In this document: positions 1-8,741 of the stretch, in pieces | Position numbering within the stretch: the stretch's first letter is position 1 | Layout of the letters: each line of letters starts with the position of its first letter | Source: Humitalea rosea | GTDB taxonomy: Bacteria > Pseudomonadota > Alphaproteobacteria > Acetobacterales > Acetobacteraceae | Direction: 5' to 3' | NCBI RefSeq assembly: GCF_003253705.1 | Contig: NZ_QKYU01000004.1 | Coordinates: 62,001-126,000, forward strand | Length of the DNA: 64,000 nt | Position numbers and translations under genes: made by a program | The notes under the pieces: generated by a model | Told to the model about the DNA's origin: nothing | The model's database searches: none | The model's input: only the letters and a program-made list of their open reading frames with translations

Positions 1-2
1 CA

Positions 3-47
3 GAGAAGCGCGCGGCAGAGGAGCGCACGGCAGAGGAGCGCGCGGCG
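3..47 (+). repeat. three 15-bp in-frame tandem repeat units
   Basis: Three near-identical 15-base units at 3-17, 18-32 and 33-47 each encode E-(K/E)-R-(A/T)-A in the reading frame of the HD-domain gene. They give a charged, probably helical stretch ahead of the enzyme domain. The array may continue to the left of the window. Confidence 0.6.
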
Positions 48-587
48 CTGGTCGCCGAGATCGGCGCGATGATGGAGGGCCGGGCGGATGGCCGCTACGG
101 CCTGCATGACGTCACGCAGAGGCAGCATGCCTTGCAGGCCGCCTGGCAGGCCGAGCGCGAGGGCGAGCCGGACGCGCTGGTCGCCGCGGCCCTGCTGCAC
201 GACATCGGCCATCTGGTGCATGACCTTGGCGAAAACCCCGCCGAGGATGGCGTGGACGACAAGCATGAGGAATACGGCCACGCCTGGCTCGCCCGCGCCT
301 TCCCGCCGGAGGTGACCGAACCGGTGCGGCTGCATGTGGCCGCCAAGCGCTTCCTCTGCGCGACCGAGCCCGGATACTTCGACAAGCTGGCGCCGGACAG
401 CGTGTTGAGCCTCAGCCTGCAAGGCGGACCGATGTCGGCGGAGGAGGTCGCGGCCTTCCGCGCCCTGCCCCAGGCCGAAGCCGCGGTGCGGCTGCGCCGC
501 TATGACGAGGAAGCCAAGATCGCCGGGCTGGAGACGCCGCCCGTCGCGCATTTCCTGCCCTTCGTGGCGCGCAGCCTGGGCGGCTGA
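3..587 (+). CDS. PhnZ-like HD-domain oxygenase (5' end outside window)
   Basis: Counting from the ATG at 69, the HD motif ALLHDIGH lies at residues 41-48, followed by a conserved block containing HVAAKRFLCATEPGY and SLSLQGGPMS. These blocks mark the HD family associated with phosphonate degradation. PhnZ, its characterised member, is a mixed-valence di-iron oxygenase that cleaves 2-amino-1-hydroxyethylphosphonate. The frame is open back to the window edge with no good start, and residues just before M69 (LVAEIGAMMEGRADG) still resemble the PhnZ N-terminus. The real start is therefore probably upstream, and 69 is only the first ATG inside the window. No other phosphonate gene is visible in the window, so the substrate remains an inference. 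Confidence 0.7.
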   Translation, partial: EKRAAEERTAEERAALVAEIGAMMEGRADGRYGLHDVTQRQHALQAAWQAEREGEPDALVAAALLHDIGHLVHDLGENPAEDGVDDKHEEYGHAWLARAFPPEVTEPVRLHVAAKRFLCATEPGYFDKLAPDSVLSLSLQGGPMSAEEVAAFRALPQAEAAVRLRRYDEEAKIAGLETPPVAHFLPFVARSLGG

Positions 588-711
588 CGCGGCAGCCTAC
601 CTCGGCGGCGCGAGCCCGGACTTCGCCGATCGTCTCGTTTTCGGCAACGTCATGATGGCGCGCGGCGTCAGGCGGCACGCGGCACGCGGGTGGGATGTCA
701 GGCGCGCGGTA

Positions 712-1659
712 TCACAGGTAGCGCGCGATCCCTGCCGCGACCGCCCGCCGCGCCTCCTGCGCCTGGGACAGCAGCGCGGTCTGGCCGATGAAGCCATGCG
801 GGACGCCGCGATAGAGCGTCATGCTGTGCTCGACCCCGGCGGCGGTCAGCTTGCGGTCGAGCTTCAGCGTATCGTCCAGCAGCGGATCCAACCCCGCCGC
901 CAGCAGCAGCAGCGGCGGCAACCCCGCCATGTCGGCATGCAGCGGATAGCCATGGCTCGCCGTCGCGCCACCGAGATGAAGGTCCCAATACCAGGCGAGC
1001 TTGTCGGTCGAGAGGCCATAGGTGCCATCGCCCCAGTCGCGATGAGACTCACTGTCATGCTCGGCCGAAAGCATCCCATAGATGATGGCGCCGAAGCGCG
1101 GCCCCGGCTCCCCGGCATCGCGCAGCGCCAGCAGTGCCGAGAGGGCCAGGTTGCCACCGGCGGAATCGCCGGCGATGCCCATGCGGTCGGCATCGAGGCC
1201 AAGGGCCGATGCCTCCGCACGGAGCCAGCGCAGCACCGCCAGCACCTGCTCCAACGCCACCGGGTAGCGATGGTCCGGCGACAGCGCGTAGTCCAGCCCG
1301 ACGATGACGGCGCCGGTTTCCGCGGCCAGCTCGCGCTTCCAGCGGTCGAGCGAGTCGATGTCACCGAAGGCGAAGCCACCGCCATGCACATGCAGGAACA
1401 CAGGCTGCGGCGCGCTGCCCTCGGGGCGGTAGAGCCGGACCTTCACCTGCGGAAAATCGCCGGTCACCAGGTGCTCGGTCACGGCGGGAAGCGCTGGCCC
1501 GCCCTCGTTCAGCGCCGCCTGATAGGCGCGGGTGGCGGCGCGCGCCTCGGGAAAGGGCTGGAGCTGGGCGTTCCCGGGGGCGACCCCTTTTTCCCGCAGC
1601 AGCGTCTGGGCGGCCAGAACTTCGGGATCGATCCAGGGGGTGGGTTTCGTGTCGGACAT
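712..1659 (-). CDS. alpha/beta-hydrolase, HSL-type esterase/lipase
   Basis: A 315-residue cytoplasmic carboxylic-ester hydrolase of the hormone-sensitive-lipase family. The oxyanion motif HGGGFAFG is at residues 92-99 and the nucleophile elbow GDSAGG at 164-169 (Ser166). The triad is completed by Asp258 (GLDP) and His288 (PHGF). Length and motif spacing are normal for the family, and no signal peptide is visible. It is the last of three minus-strand genes (Bug protein, glycosyltransferase, esterase) separated by 54-66 bases, so co-transcription is possible although the functions are not obviously linked. The natural ester substrate cannot be read from the sequence. Confidence 0.88.
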   Translation of the reverse strand: MSDTKPTPWIDPEVLAAQTLLREKGVAPGNAQLQPFPEARAATRAYQAALNEGGPALPAVTEHLVTGDFPQVKVRLYRPEGSAPQPVFLHVHGGGFAFGDIDSLDRWKRELAAETGAVIVGLDYALSPDHRYPVALEQVLAVLRWLRAEASALGLDADRMGIAGDSAGGNLALSALLALRDAGEPGPRFGAIIYGMLSAEHDSESHRDWGDGTYGLSTDKLAWYWDLHLGGATASHGYPLHADMAGLPPLLLLAAGLDPLLDDTLKLDRKLTAAGVEHSMTLYRGVPHGFIGQTALLSQAQEARRAVAAGIARYL

Positions 1660-1725
1660 GTCCGGCCCTGTCTTGGCTGTTGTGCGCCGACATTCGCCGC
1701 TGCCCCGGGCGACGGCAAGCGCCGG

Positions 1726-2751
1726 TCAGGCGGCATGCCGGATGGGGCGGAACGCGGCCGGATCGGCTGCCGGGAAGGCCCGGTGCAGGCGCGGCTGCGC
1801 GCCCAGGCGCAGCCCCTCCCGCTCACCCGCCTCGATCCGTTCGAGGAAGCGCGGCAGCGCGGCCTCGGCAAGCTGGCCGGTTTCGGCGCGCCACCGGGCA
1901 TTCTCGCGCCACGACCCGGCCCAGCGGCGCGTGAGCGTCTCGGCCGCATCCGGCGCGGCGCCGGGCACCGGGTTATGCCCGACAAAGACCGCGTAGCTGA
2001 CGATCAGCCGGTAGGGATCGACGATCATCCCCTGGCCATCGCGATTGGCATTGGGGGCATAGGCATGATCCACGAGCGCCTCGGGCAGCACGCGGATGCG
2101 CAGACCGGCGTCGATCAGCCTGCGACAGATGTCGACATCATCGTAGTTCGCGGGCAGGGCCTCGTTGAATCCGCCGACCTGCTGGATGGCGCTGCGGCGC
2201 AGACTCATGTTGCAGCCGGCAAGGTAGATGAAGGGATCGGCGCCCCGGCCCTGGTAGCGTTCCGCCGGGCCAGCCGCGTCGGTGTCGGGCAGCCCGTCGC
2301 GCGAGCAGACGCAGAGCCGCCATTGCATCTGGTCCGCCACCGCATCCCACACATGGCCGCCCACCGCGGCGACCTCCGGCGCGACATAGGCACCGGCATG
2401 CAGCGCGAGCCAGTCCGCGCCGCGCGGCACGGCATCGTCGTCGAGAAAGACGATCACCTCGCCCGCCGCCGCCGCGACGCCGATGTTGCGTGCCCGGCCG
2501 ACGCTGGCCTCCGGGCAGGGCACCACGCGCAGCCACGGGTAGCGGGCGAGCCCCTGCAAGGTGTCGTCCTTGCAGGGGCCCGGCACGACGATGACCTCGA
2601 AGCTGGGGTAGTGCTGCCGCCGCAGGCCCTCGATCGCCGCCGGCAGGCTGGCGGCGCGATTGCAGGTCGCGATGATGACGCTGACGCGCGGCATGGCCCC
2701 GCGCGCGAAGACGCGCTGACCCAGACGGGCAAGGAATGGGCGGAAGGACAT
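1726..2751 (-). CDS. family 2 glycosyltransferase
   Basis: A 341-residue GT-A fold glycosyltransferase. The nucleotide-sugar domain begins near residue 21 (PRVSVIIATCNRA). The metal-binding acidic triplet DDD is at 104-106 within FLDDDAVP, and a second acidic motif NYDDVDICRR lies near 202-211. There are no clear transmembrane segments, so it is likely a soluble or peripheral enzyme that uses an NDP-sugar, possibly for surface polysaccharide or lipid glycosylation. The internal Met20 is an alternative start. The ATG at 2751 coincides with a TGCTGC-N3-GCA sequence like the candidate PhaR sites elsewhere, here most likely by chance. Confidence 0.85.
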   Translation of the reverse strand: MSFRPFLARLGQRVFARGAMPRVSVIIATCNRAASLPAAIEGLRRQHYPSFEVIVVPGPCKDDTLQGLARYPWLRVVPCPEASVGRARNIGVAAAAGEVIVFLDDDAVPRGADWLALHAGAYVAPEVAAVGGHVWDAVADQMQWRLCVCSRDGLPDTDAAGPAERYQGRGADPFIYLAGCNMSLRRSAIQQVGGFNEALPANYDDVDICRRLIDAGLRIRVLPEALVDHAYAPNANRDGQGMIVDPYRLIVSYAVFVGHNPVPGAAPDAAETLTRRWAGSWRENARWRAETGQLAEAALPRFLERIEAGEREGLRLGAQPRLHRAFPAADPAAFRPIRHAA

Positions 2752-2805
2752 TGCGGCGCAGCATTCCGGCGCACCGCGGATCTGTCCAGCCGCCCCGTCC
2801 CTGCT

Positions 2806-3789
2806 TTACCCCGCGGTCACCCCCGCCTGCCGCACCACCGGCCCCCAGCGGTCGTATTCGCGCCGCACGAAGGCATCGGTATCGGCCGGGTTCATCCAGA
2901 GCGATTCCGAGGCCAGCGCCGTCAACCGCGTCCGCACCAGATCCTGCGTCAGCGCGCTGCGGGTGACCGCGGCGATCCGCTCCCGGATATCCGCGGGCGT
3001 GCCCGCCGGCGCGAACAGCCCGGTCCAGGAGCGCACGGCGTAATCGGTCACACCCTGTTCGGCGACGGTCGGGATCTCGGGGCGGATGCCGACGCGGGTA
3101 TCGCCGCATACGCCAAGGATCCGCAGCCGCCCCTCCAGATGCGCGGGCAGCACCGTCGGCAGGTTCTGGAAGGCGATCTTGATCGTGCCGGACAGCATAT
3201 CCGCCAAGGCCGGGCCCCCCCCCCGGTAGGGGATGTGGGTCAGCTCCGTCCCCGTCTTCAGCCGGAACAACTCGCCCGCCAGATGGTTCGTGCTGCCAAC
3301 GCCCGAGGAGCCGAAGGCCATGCCGCCCGGCGTGGATTTCAGCAGCGCCACCAGCCCCGGCACGTCGGTGATGTTCAGCGAGGGATGCACCACCAGCGCG
3401 TTCGGCACATCGACCAGCATCGAGATGGGTGCCAGCGCCTCGCGCACGTCATAGCCCTGGTCGGGCAGCACGAAGGGGTTGATGACGTGATTGCTCGCCG
3501 AGGAGATCAGCAAGGTATAGCCATCCGGCCGCGCCCGCACGACCTGGCCCATGCCGACCGAGCCGCCGCCGCCGGGCCGGTTCTCGATGATGAAGGGGCG
3601 GCCGAAGGCTTCGGACAGGCCGGGGGCGAGCAGCCGCGCCACGACGTCATTCGACCCGCCGGGCGCCCAGGGCACCAGCAGGGTCACGGGCCGGTCGGGC
3701 CAAGCGGATTGCGCGCGCGCGATGGCAGGGGTGAACAACGCCCCGAACCCGAGGCTGCGGCGGGTCATGACAATGGCGCGCTTGCGCAT
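2806..3789 (-). CDS. Bug/TctC-family tripartite tricarboxylate transporter binding protein
   Basis: A 327-residue periplasmic solute-binding protein. The N-terminus has a twin-arginine export signal (TRRSLGFGA, then a short hydrophobic stretch and an ARA-type cleavage site near residues 25-27). The mature part shows Bug family signatures: WPDRPVTLLVPWAPGG, IENRPGGGG and the conserved HIPYRGGGPAL segment. Family members bind carboxylates and pass them to TctA/TctB membrane proteins, but no tctA or tctB lies in this window, so it is an orphan binding protein. Met8 (ATG at 3768) is an alternative start. It diverges from a second Bug gene 182 bases away. Confidence 0.9.
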   Translation of the reverse strand: MRKRAIVMTRRSLGFGALFTPAIARAQSAWPDRPVTLLVPWAPGGSNDVVARLLAPGLSEAFGRPFIIENRPGGGGSVGMGQVVRARPDGYTLLISSASNHVINPFVLPDQGYDVREALAPISMLVDVPNALVVHPSLNITDVPGLVALLKSTPGGMAFGSSGVGSTNHLAGELFRLKTGTELTHIPYRGGGPALADMLSGTIKIAFQNLPTVLPAHLEGRLRILGVCGDTRVGIRPEIPTVAEQGVTDYAVRSWTGLFAPAGTPADIRERIAAVTRSALTQDLVRTRLTALASESLWMNPADTDAFVRREYDRWGPVVRQAGVTAG

Positions 3790-3971
3790 GGTGTGGTTTC
3801 TCTCCCGGTGGGCGATGTTCGGCCGGGCGCGAAACTGCCCCTGCGGCCGTGCCGCGTCCCATGCCGAAATCGTGGCCCGGTATCGCGCAGGGGTCTATCG
3901 GGATTCGAAAGATTTATCGGTAACCTTGCACCAAGCCCGGGGCATCCTGACCCGCCCCGGCAGGAGGATAT

Positions 3972-4970
3972 ATGATCCAGATCCCGCGTCGCGCCGCCCT
4001 TTCGCTCGGGCTGCTTGCCGCCCCCGCGCTGTTGTTGCGGCCCCCCGGCGCCAAGGCCCAGGCAAGGTGGTCGCCGGATCGGTCCATGCGCCTCGTCGTG
4101 CCCTTCACCCCGGGCGGCACCACCGACATCCTGGCGCGGCTGATCTCGGGACCGCTGGGCGCCGCACTCGGCCAGACCGTGGTGATCGAGAATCGCGGCG
4201 GCGCCGGCGGGACCGTGGGGGCCGAGGTGGTCGCCCGCTCCGCCCCCGACGGGCTCACCATCATGATGGGCCATATCGGCACGCTGTCGGTGAACCCGAG
4301 CCTGTATCCGCGCCTCGGCTACGACCCCGACACCGCCTTCGCGCCGATCGGCCAGGTCGCGAGCGTCGCCAACATCCTGGTGGTGAATCCGGCCAAGGTG
4401 GCGGCCCGCAACGTGCAGGGGCTCATCGCCGCGGCCAAGCGCGATCCGGGCGGGATTTCCTATGGCTCGGGTGGCAATGGGTCGGCGGCGCATATCGCCA
4501 TGGCCGCCTTCGCCGATGCGACCGACACCCAGTTCCTGCATGTGCCCTATCGCGGCACCGGCCCGATGATGAGCGACCTGATCTCCGGCAGCCTCGACAT
4601 CACCATGACCGGCGGGCCGGCCGTGCTGCCGCATGTGCGTGACAACCGGCTGGTGGCGCTCGGCGTCTCCTCCACCACCCGCTCGGTGGCCGCACCCGAT
4701 GTGCCGACCATCGCCGAACAGGGCGTGCCCGGTTTCGACGCGACACAATGGTATGGGCTCGTCGGCCCGGCCGGTATGCCCGCGCCAGTGGTGGCGCGGC
4801 TGAATATGGAGCTGAACCGAATCCTGGCCGATGCCGAGCTTCAGCGTCGCATGGGGCCCGAGGCCGCAGAGGTTGCGCCCGGCACGCCGGAAGCCTTCGG
4901 AACCTTCATCAAGGCGGAAACGGCGCGCTGGGGCGCGCTGATCCGCAAGACCGGCATGAAGGTGGAGTAG
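3972..4970 (+). CDS. Bug/TctC-family tripartite tricarboxylate transporter binding protein
   Basis: A 332-residue periplasmic binding protein with a twin-arginine-like signal (IPRRAALSLGLL) ending near residue 30 in AKAQA. The mature domain carries the family blocks VVPFTPGGTTD, IENRGGAGG and HVPYRGTGPMM. A perfect AGGAGG Shine-Dalgarno at 3962-3967 fixes the ATG. It is a paralogue of the protein encoded divergently at 2806-3789 but clearly diverged from it, so the two probably bind different carboxylates. The gene ends one base before the convergent gamma-carbonic anhydrase gene, leaving no room for a terminator. No cognate TctA/TctB is visible. Confidence 0.92.
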   Translation: MIQIPRRAALSLGLLAAPALLLRPPGAKAQARWSPDRSMRLVVPFTPGGTTDILARLISGPLGAALGQTVVIENRGGAGGTVGAEVVARSAPDGLTIMMGHIGTLSVNPSLYPRLGYDPDTAFAPIGQVASVANILVVNPAKVAARNVQGLIAAAKRDPGGISYGSGGNGSAAHIAMAAFADATDTQFLHVPYRGTGPMMSDLISGSLDITMTGGPAVLPHVRDNRLVALGVSSTTRSVAAPDVPTIAEQGVPGFDATQWYGLVGPAGMPAPVVARLNMELNRILADAELQRRMGPEAAEVAPGTPEAFGTFIKAETARWGALIRKTGMKVE

Positions 4971-4971
4971 C

Positions 4972-5493
4972 CTACAACTGCCGCAACCCGGCCGCGAAGC
5001 GACGCCAGTTTTTGACGTAGCTCGCGGCCGAGCGCAGCAGCCCCGCCTGGGCCTCCTCGCTCAGCACCCGCACCGCCTTGGCGGGCGCGCCGACGATCAG
5101 GCTGCCATCGGGGAATTCCTTGCCCTCGGTGACCAGCGCATTGGCGCCGACGAGGCAGCCGCGGCCGATGCGGGCGCCGTTCAGCACGGTCGCGCCCATG
5201 CCGATCAGCGAGCCCTCGCCCACCGTGCAGCCATGCAGGATGGCATGGTGGCCAATGGTGCAATCGGCCCCGATCACCATCGGGAAGCCGGCATCGACAT
5301 GCAGCATCGCGCCTTCCTGGATATTGGTGCGGTCGCCGATCACGATGGGTTCGTTGTCGCCGCGGATGACCGCGCCGAACCAGACCCCGACCTCATGCCC
5401 CAGGCGAACGCGGCCGATGACATGGGCGTCGGGCGCGATCCAATAATCGGCCGGCAGGGTCGGGATGTGGTCTTCGAGCGCATAGGCCGGCAT
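4972..5493 (-). CDS. gamma-carbonic anhydrase-like hexapeptide-repeat protein
   Basis: A 173-residue left-handed beta-helix protein with repeated hexapeptide turns (VIGRVRLG, VIGDRTNIQEGA, LIGMGATVLNGARIG). Candidate zinc ligands His65 (AMLHVDAG), His82 and His87 (GHHAILHGC) match the pattern of bacterial gamma-carbonic anhydrase/YrdA proteins, which form trimers. Many family members have weak or no carbonic anhydrase activity, so activity is inferred. It lies 63 bases downstream of the ABC exporter on the same strand and may be transcribed with it. Confidence 0.87.
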   Translation of the reverse strand: MPAYALEDHIPTLPADYWIAPDAHVIGRVRLGHEVGVWFGAVIRGDNEPIVIGDRTNIQEGAMLHVDAGFPMVIGADCTIGHHAILHGCTVGEGSLIGMGATVLNGARIGRGCLVGANALVTEGKEFPDGSLIVGAPAKAVRVLSEEAQAGLLRSAASYVKNWRRFAAGLRQL

Positions 5494-5556
5494 GGGTTTT
5501 CTCCTCCGTTGCCGCCATCATCCGACAGGCGGCAGCGAGGGGGAAGCCCAGGTGCC

Positions 5557-7314
5557 TCAGGCTATGGCGGTGAAGGCCTGGGCGCGGACCAGCCGGGCGT
5601 AGAGCCCGTCCGCGGCCAGCAGGCTCTCATGCGTGCCCTGCTCCACGGCGCGCCCGGCTTCCAGCACCACGATCAGATCGGCATCCCTGACCGTCGCGAG
5701 GCGATGGGCGATGGCGATGGTGGTGCGGCCGGCGCGCAGCGTCGCCAGCGCGGCCTGCACCGCGGCCTCGTTCTCGGCATCAAGCGCGCTGGTCGCCTCA
5801 TCCAGCAGCAGCACGCGCGGGTTGCGCAGCAGGGCGCGGGCCAAGGCGATCCGCTGTTTTTGGCCGCCCGAGAGCCGGCCACCACCGGTGCCGAGGGGGG
5901 TGTCGTAGCCCAGCGGCAGGGCCGCCAGGAAGCCATGCGCCTGGGCGGCACGGGCGGCATGCTCGACCTCCTCGCGCGTGGCACCAGGGCGGCCGCAGGC
6001 GATATTGGCGAAGGCGGTGTCGTCGAAGATCACCGCTTCCTGGCCGACATAGGCGATCGCATCGCGCAGCGAGGCGATGCTCAGCCCGCGCAGATCCATC
6101 CCATCCAGCAGCACCGCGCCGAAGCTCGGGTCGAACAGCCGGGGGATCAGCTGGATGGCGGTGGACTTGCCCCCGCCCGAGGGGCCGACCAGCGCCACAG
6201 TGCGGCCAGGCTCGGCCATGAAGGAGAGGCCTGCCAGCGCCTTGGCATCGCCCACCGTGTAGGTGAAGCCGACCTCGGCGAATTCGAGCCGCCCCGGCCC
6301 AGGCGGCAGCGGCACGGCATTGGCGGCATCCACCACCACCGCAGGCCGGTCCACCACCGCAAACACCCGTGCCAGCCCCGCCAGCCCTTCCTGGAGCGCC
6401 GCATTCAGGCTGCCCAGCGCCCGCAGCGGCCGGGCCGCGATCAGCAGGGCGGCGACAAAGCCGGTGAACTCGCCCACCGTGCCCACACCGACCGAGACTC
6501 GCCAGCCGACGAAGGCCAGCACGGCGGCGACGGCGAAACCGCCGAGGGCCTCCAGCACCGGATCGACGCGGGCGCGGTTGCGGCCGATGCCCATCAGTGC
6601 CTCGCGCAGATTGGCGAAGGCGCGGGCGGCGCGGGCCTCCTCGGCCTCCTCCAGCCGATAGGCGCGGACCACGCGGGCGGCGGCGAAGGACTCCGTCAGC
6701 AGCGCCGCCGTCTCCCCCACCCTTTCCTGCATGCCGCCGGAGGCGCGGCGGATGCGCTTGCCGAGCTTGATGATCGGCACCGCCGCGATCGGATACATGG
6801 CGGCGGCGATCAGGCTCATCTGCCAGTCCAGCCAGATCATGGAGGCGACGAGGCCCACCACGGTCAGCACATCCGCCACGCCCTGAATGGTCTTGGCCAG
6901 CGCCTCGCGGATCGCGGCGGCGTCGGAGGTGAAGCGGGCGGCGTTGCGCGCCGGGGCCTCGCCGGCGACGGTGCCGAAATCGGCCCGGGTCAGGGCGCGG
7001 AACAGGCTGTTCTGCAAGCCCTCGATCACCCGCAGCACCACCGATTGCACCGCCAGCGCCTGGCCATACTGCGCCGCCGCCTTGGCGCAGGTCAGCGCGA
7101 TGATGGCGATCGGCACCAGCCAGACCACCGCCATGTCGCCGGCCGCGAACAGGTCGAAGGATTGCTGAATCGCCAGCGGATAGAGCGAGGTCAGCCCCGC
7201 CACCGCCACGGTGCCGATGATGGCGGCAAGGATGCCGCTCGGATGGTGCCGGACATGGTCGCGCCAAAGGCGGCGGATCAGGAGGCGGGTGGTCTGCGGA
7301 TCGGGTCGGGCCAT
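5557..7314 (-). CDS. ABC exporter half-transporter, MsbA-like
   Basis: The 585-residue protein has an N-terminal six-helix membrane domain (about residues 25-310) fused to an ATPase domain. Walker A (GPSGGGKST) is at 377-385, an LSGGQKQRIALARAL signature is near 485, and the Walker B/D-loop LLLDEATSALD follows. This is the layout of homodimeric lipid and drug exporters such as MsbA. The start is placed at the ATG at 7314 (MARPDPQTT). The frame stays open upstream, but that extension would run through the glycine riboswitch on the other strand and looks non-coding. It diverges from the glycine cleavage operon. The exported substrate is unknown; lipid A core or a phospholipid is the usual guess. 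Confidence 0.87.
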   Translation of the reverse strand: MARPDPQTTRLLIRRLWRDHVRHHPSGILAAIIGTVAVAGLTSLYPLAIQQSFDLFAAGDMAVVWLVPIAIIALTCAKAAAQYGQALAVQSVVLRVIEGLQNSLFRALTRADFGTVAGEAPARNAARFTSDAAAIREALAKTIQGVADVLTVVGLVASMIWLDWQMSLIAAAMYPIAAVPIIKLGKRIRRASGGMQERVGETAALLTESFAAARVVRAYRLEEAEEARAARAFANLREALMGIGRNRARVDPVLEALGGFAVAAVLAFVGWRVSVGVGTVGEFTGFVAALLIAARPLRALGSLNAALQEGLAGLARVFAVVDRPAVVVDAANAVPLPPGPGRLEFAEVGFTYTVGDAKALAGLSFMAEPGRTVALVGPSGGGKSTAIQLIPRLFDPSFGAVLLDGMDLRGLSIASLRDAIAYVGQEAVIFDDTAFANIACGRPGATREEVEHAARAAQAHGFLAALPLGYDTPLGTGGGRLSGGQKQRIALARALLRNPRVLLLDEATSALDAENEAAVQAALATLRAGRTTIAIAHRLATVRDADLIVVLEAGRAVEQGTHESLLAADGLYARLVRAQAFTAIA

Positions 7315-7358
7315 GCGCGGCGCGGTAGCACGGCCGCGCATTCCCCCGCGAATCAGCG

Positions 7359-7387
7359 TTGCACGCCCCCCACCCCTCGGGCATACC
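7359..7387 (+). promoter_or_regulatory. putative sigma70-type promoter of the glycine riboswitch/gcv operon
   Basis: A TTGCAC -35-like element at 7359-7364 is followed after 17 bases by CATACC at 7382-7387. The elements are weak matches to consensus, but their position puts transcription start a few bases before the first riboswitch aptamer. Confidence 0.35.
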
Positions 7388-7403
7388 CGATGCACCCGCT
7401 GAT

Positions 7404-7600
7404 CCCACGCGGGAGAGAGGGGTGGCGACACCCCCGCCGAAGGCGCAACCGGCCCCCGGAAACGCTCAGGCACCAAGGGCCGCGTGGGGAAGGGGACTCT
7501 GGAAAGCCCGGATGGCGCAAGCCGGATGGCACCGACGGAGCAAGGCGCCACCTGTCACGGTGGGCTGCATCTCTCAGGTTCACAGACAGAGGGGGGCCAC
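7404..7600 (+). promoter_or_regulatory. tandem glycine riboswitch
   Basis: Two consecutive glycine aptamers precede gcvT. The first (about 7404-7510) contains the hallmarks GCGGGAGAG, GCCGAAGGCGCAA, CTCAGGCAC and GACTCTGGAAAG. The second (about 7513-7600) contains CACCGACGGAGCAA, TCTCTCAGGTTCA and CAGACAGAGGGG. Glycine riboswitches of this class usually turn on glycine cleavage genes when glycine is abundant. About 40 bases separate the second aptamer from the gcvT start, so control of translation initiation, or an element just before the GTG, is possible. No clear U-run terminator is seen. Confidence 0.93.
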
Positions 7601-7641
7601 GGACCGACACCGGCGGAAACGCCGGCTGTGATGGAGTGACC

Positions 7642-8730
7642 GTGGCCGATTCCCTGTTGCAGACCCCGCTTGCCGGGCTTCACGCCGAATTTTTGGGGCG
7701 CATGGTGCCCTTCGCGGGCTACGCCATGCCGGTCCAATACCCCAGCGGGATCATGGCGGAGCACAACGCGACCCGCAGCGGCGCCACGCTCTTCGACGTC
7801 TCCCATATGGGCCAGGCGATCCTGGAAGGCCCCGGCGCCACGCTGGCGCTGGAACGCGCGACCCCGGCCGATATCGACGGGCTGCGCGTCGGGCGGCAGC
7901 GCTATCTGCTGCTGACCACGGAGGATGGCGGCATCCTGGATGACGCGATGTGCGCGCGCCTTGGGCCCGACCGGCTGTTCCTGGTGCTGAACGCCAGCCG
8001 CAAGCATCTGGACCTGCCGCGCATCGAATCCCTGCTGCCGCCCGGCGTGACCCTCACGCCCTGGCCGGACCGGGCGCTGCTGGCGGTGCAGGGGCCGAAG
8101 GCGGCGGAGTTGCTGCCCTCCCTCGCCCATCTGCCCTTCATGGGTGTCGCGGAAACCACCCTGCTGGGGGCCGAGGTCATCGCCACCCGCAGCGGCTACA
8201 CCGGCGAGGATGGCTTCGAGATCAGCGTCGCCGCCGACCAGGCCGAGGCCTTCGCCCGCGCCTTGCTGGCCCTCGGCATCACCTTGGCCGGGCTCGGCGC
8301 GCGGGATTCGCTGCGGCTGGAGGCCGGGCTCTGCCTCTATGGCCAGGATTTGGATGAGACCACGAGCCCGGTCGAGGCCGGGCTGACCTGGACCATGGGC
8401 AAGCGCCGCCGCATGGCCGACGATTTCCCCGGGGCCGATCGCGTTCGCGGTGAACTCGCCGATGGCCCTGCCCGACGCCGCGTCGGCCTGGCCATCGAGG
8501 GCCGCCAGCCCGCCCGCGCCGGCACGCCGATCCATCTGCCCGACGGCGAGGCGATCGGCATCGTCACCTCCGGCGGCTTCGGCCCCACGGTGAACGCGCC
8601 CGTCGCCATGGGCTACGTGCCTCCCGCCCAGGCGGTGGACGGCACGCCGCTGCATCTGATGGTACGCGGCAAGCCGGTCCTGGCCCGCGTCGCCCCCCTG
8701 CCCTTCGTTCCCCATCGCTACATCCGCTGA
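7642..8730 (+). CDS. gcvT: glycine cleavage system aminomethyltransferase (T-protein)
   Basis: A 362-residue T-protein that moves the methylene group of the lipoyl-bound aminomethyl intermediate on GcvH to tetrahydrofolate, releasing ammonia. It has the family N-terminus ([20 protein letters not shown]), then [20 protein letters not shown], and [11 protein letters not shown] near the middle. The start is taken as GTG at 7642, five bases after a GGAG sequence; GTG at 7636 is an alternative. The frame continues upstream without a stop, but that part is riboswitch RNA. It is first in the operon gcvT-gcvH-gcvP and sits under the tandem glycine riboswitch. Confidence 0.95.
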   Translation: MADSLLQTPLAGLHAEFLGRMVPFAGYAMPVQYPSGIMAEHNATRSGATLFDVSHMGQAILEGPGATLALERATPADIDGLRVGRQRYLLLTTEDGGILDDAMCARLGPDRLFLVLNASRKHLDLPRIESLLPPGVTLTPWPDRALLAVQGPKAAELLPSLAHLPFMGVAETTLLGAEVIATRSGYTGEDGFEISVAADQAEAFARALLALGITLAGLGARDSLRLEAGLCLYGQDLDETTSPVEAGLTWTMGKRRRMADDFPGADRVRGELADGPARRRVGLAIEGRQPARAGTPIHLPDGEAIGIVTSGGFGPTVNAPVAMGYVPPAQAVDGTPLHLMVRGKPVLARVAPLPFVPHRYIR

Positions 8731-8741
8731 AAGGCCGCCCC

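Noticed and set aside
2751-2763. PhaR-like TTGC-N3-GCAGCA at the glycosyltransferase start
   Set aside because: It overlaps the start codon and the first bases of the leader, and the gene has no link to carbon storage; treated as a chance match that tempers the motif findings.
502-3975. 1157-codon open frame on the plus strand
   Set aside because: It runs antisense across the esterase, glycosyltransferase and Bug genes, has no domain-like blocks, and is rich in Arg, Gly, Gln and His as expected of a GC-rich antisense frame.
7315-7551. N-terminal extension of the ABC exporter
   Set aside because: The extra 79 residues would be read from the complement of the glycine riboswitch and are Pro/Arg-rich with no membrane or domain character.
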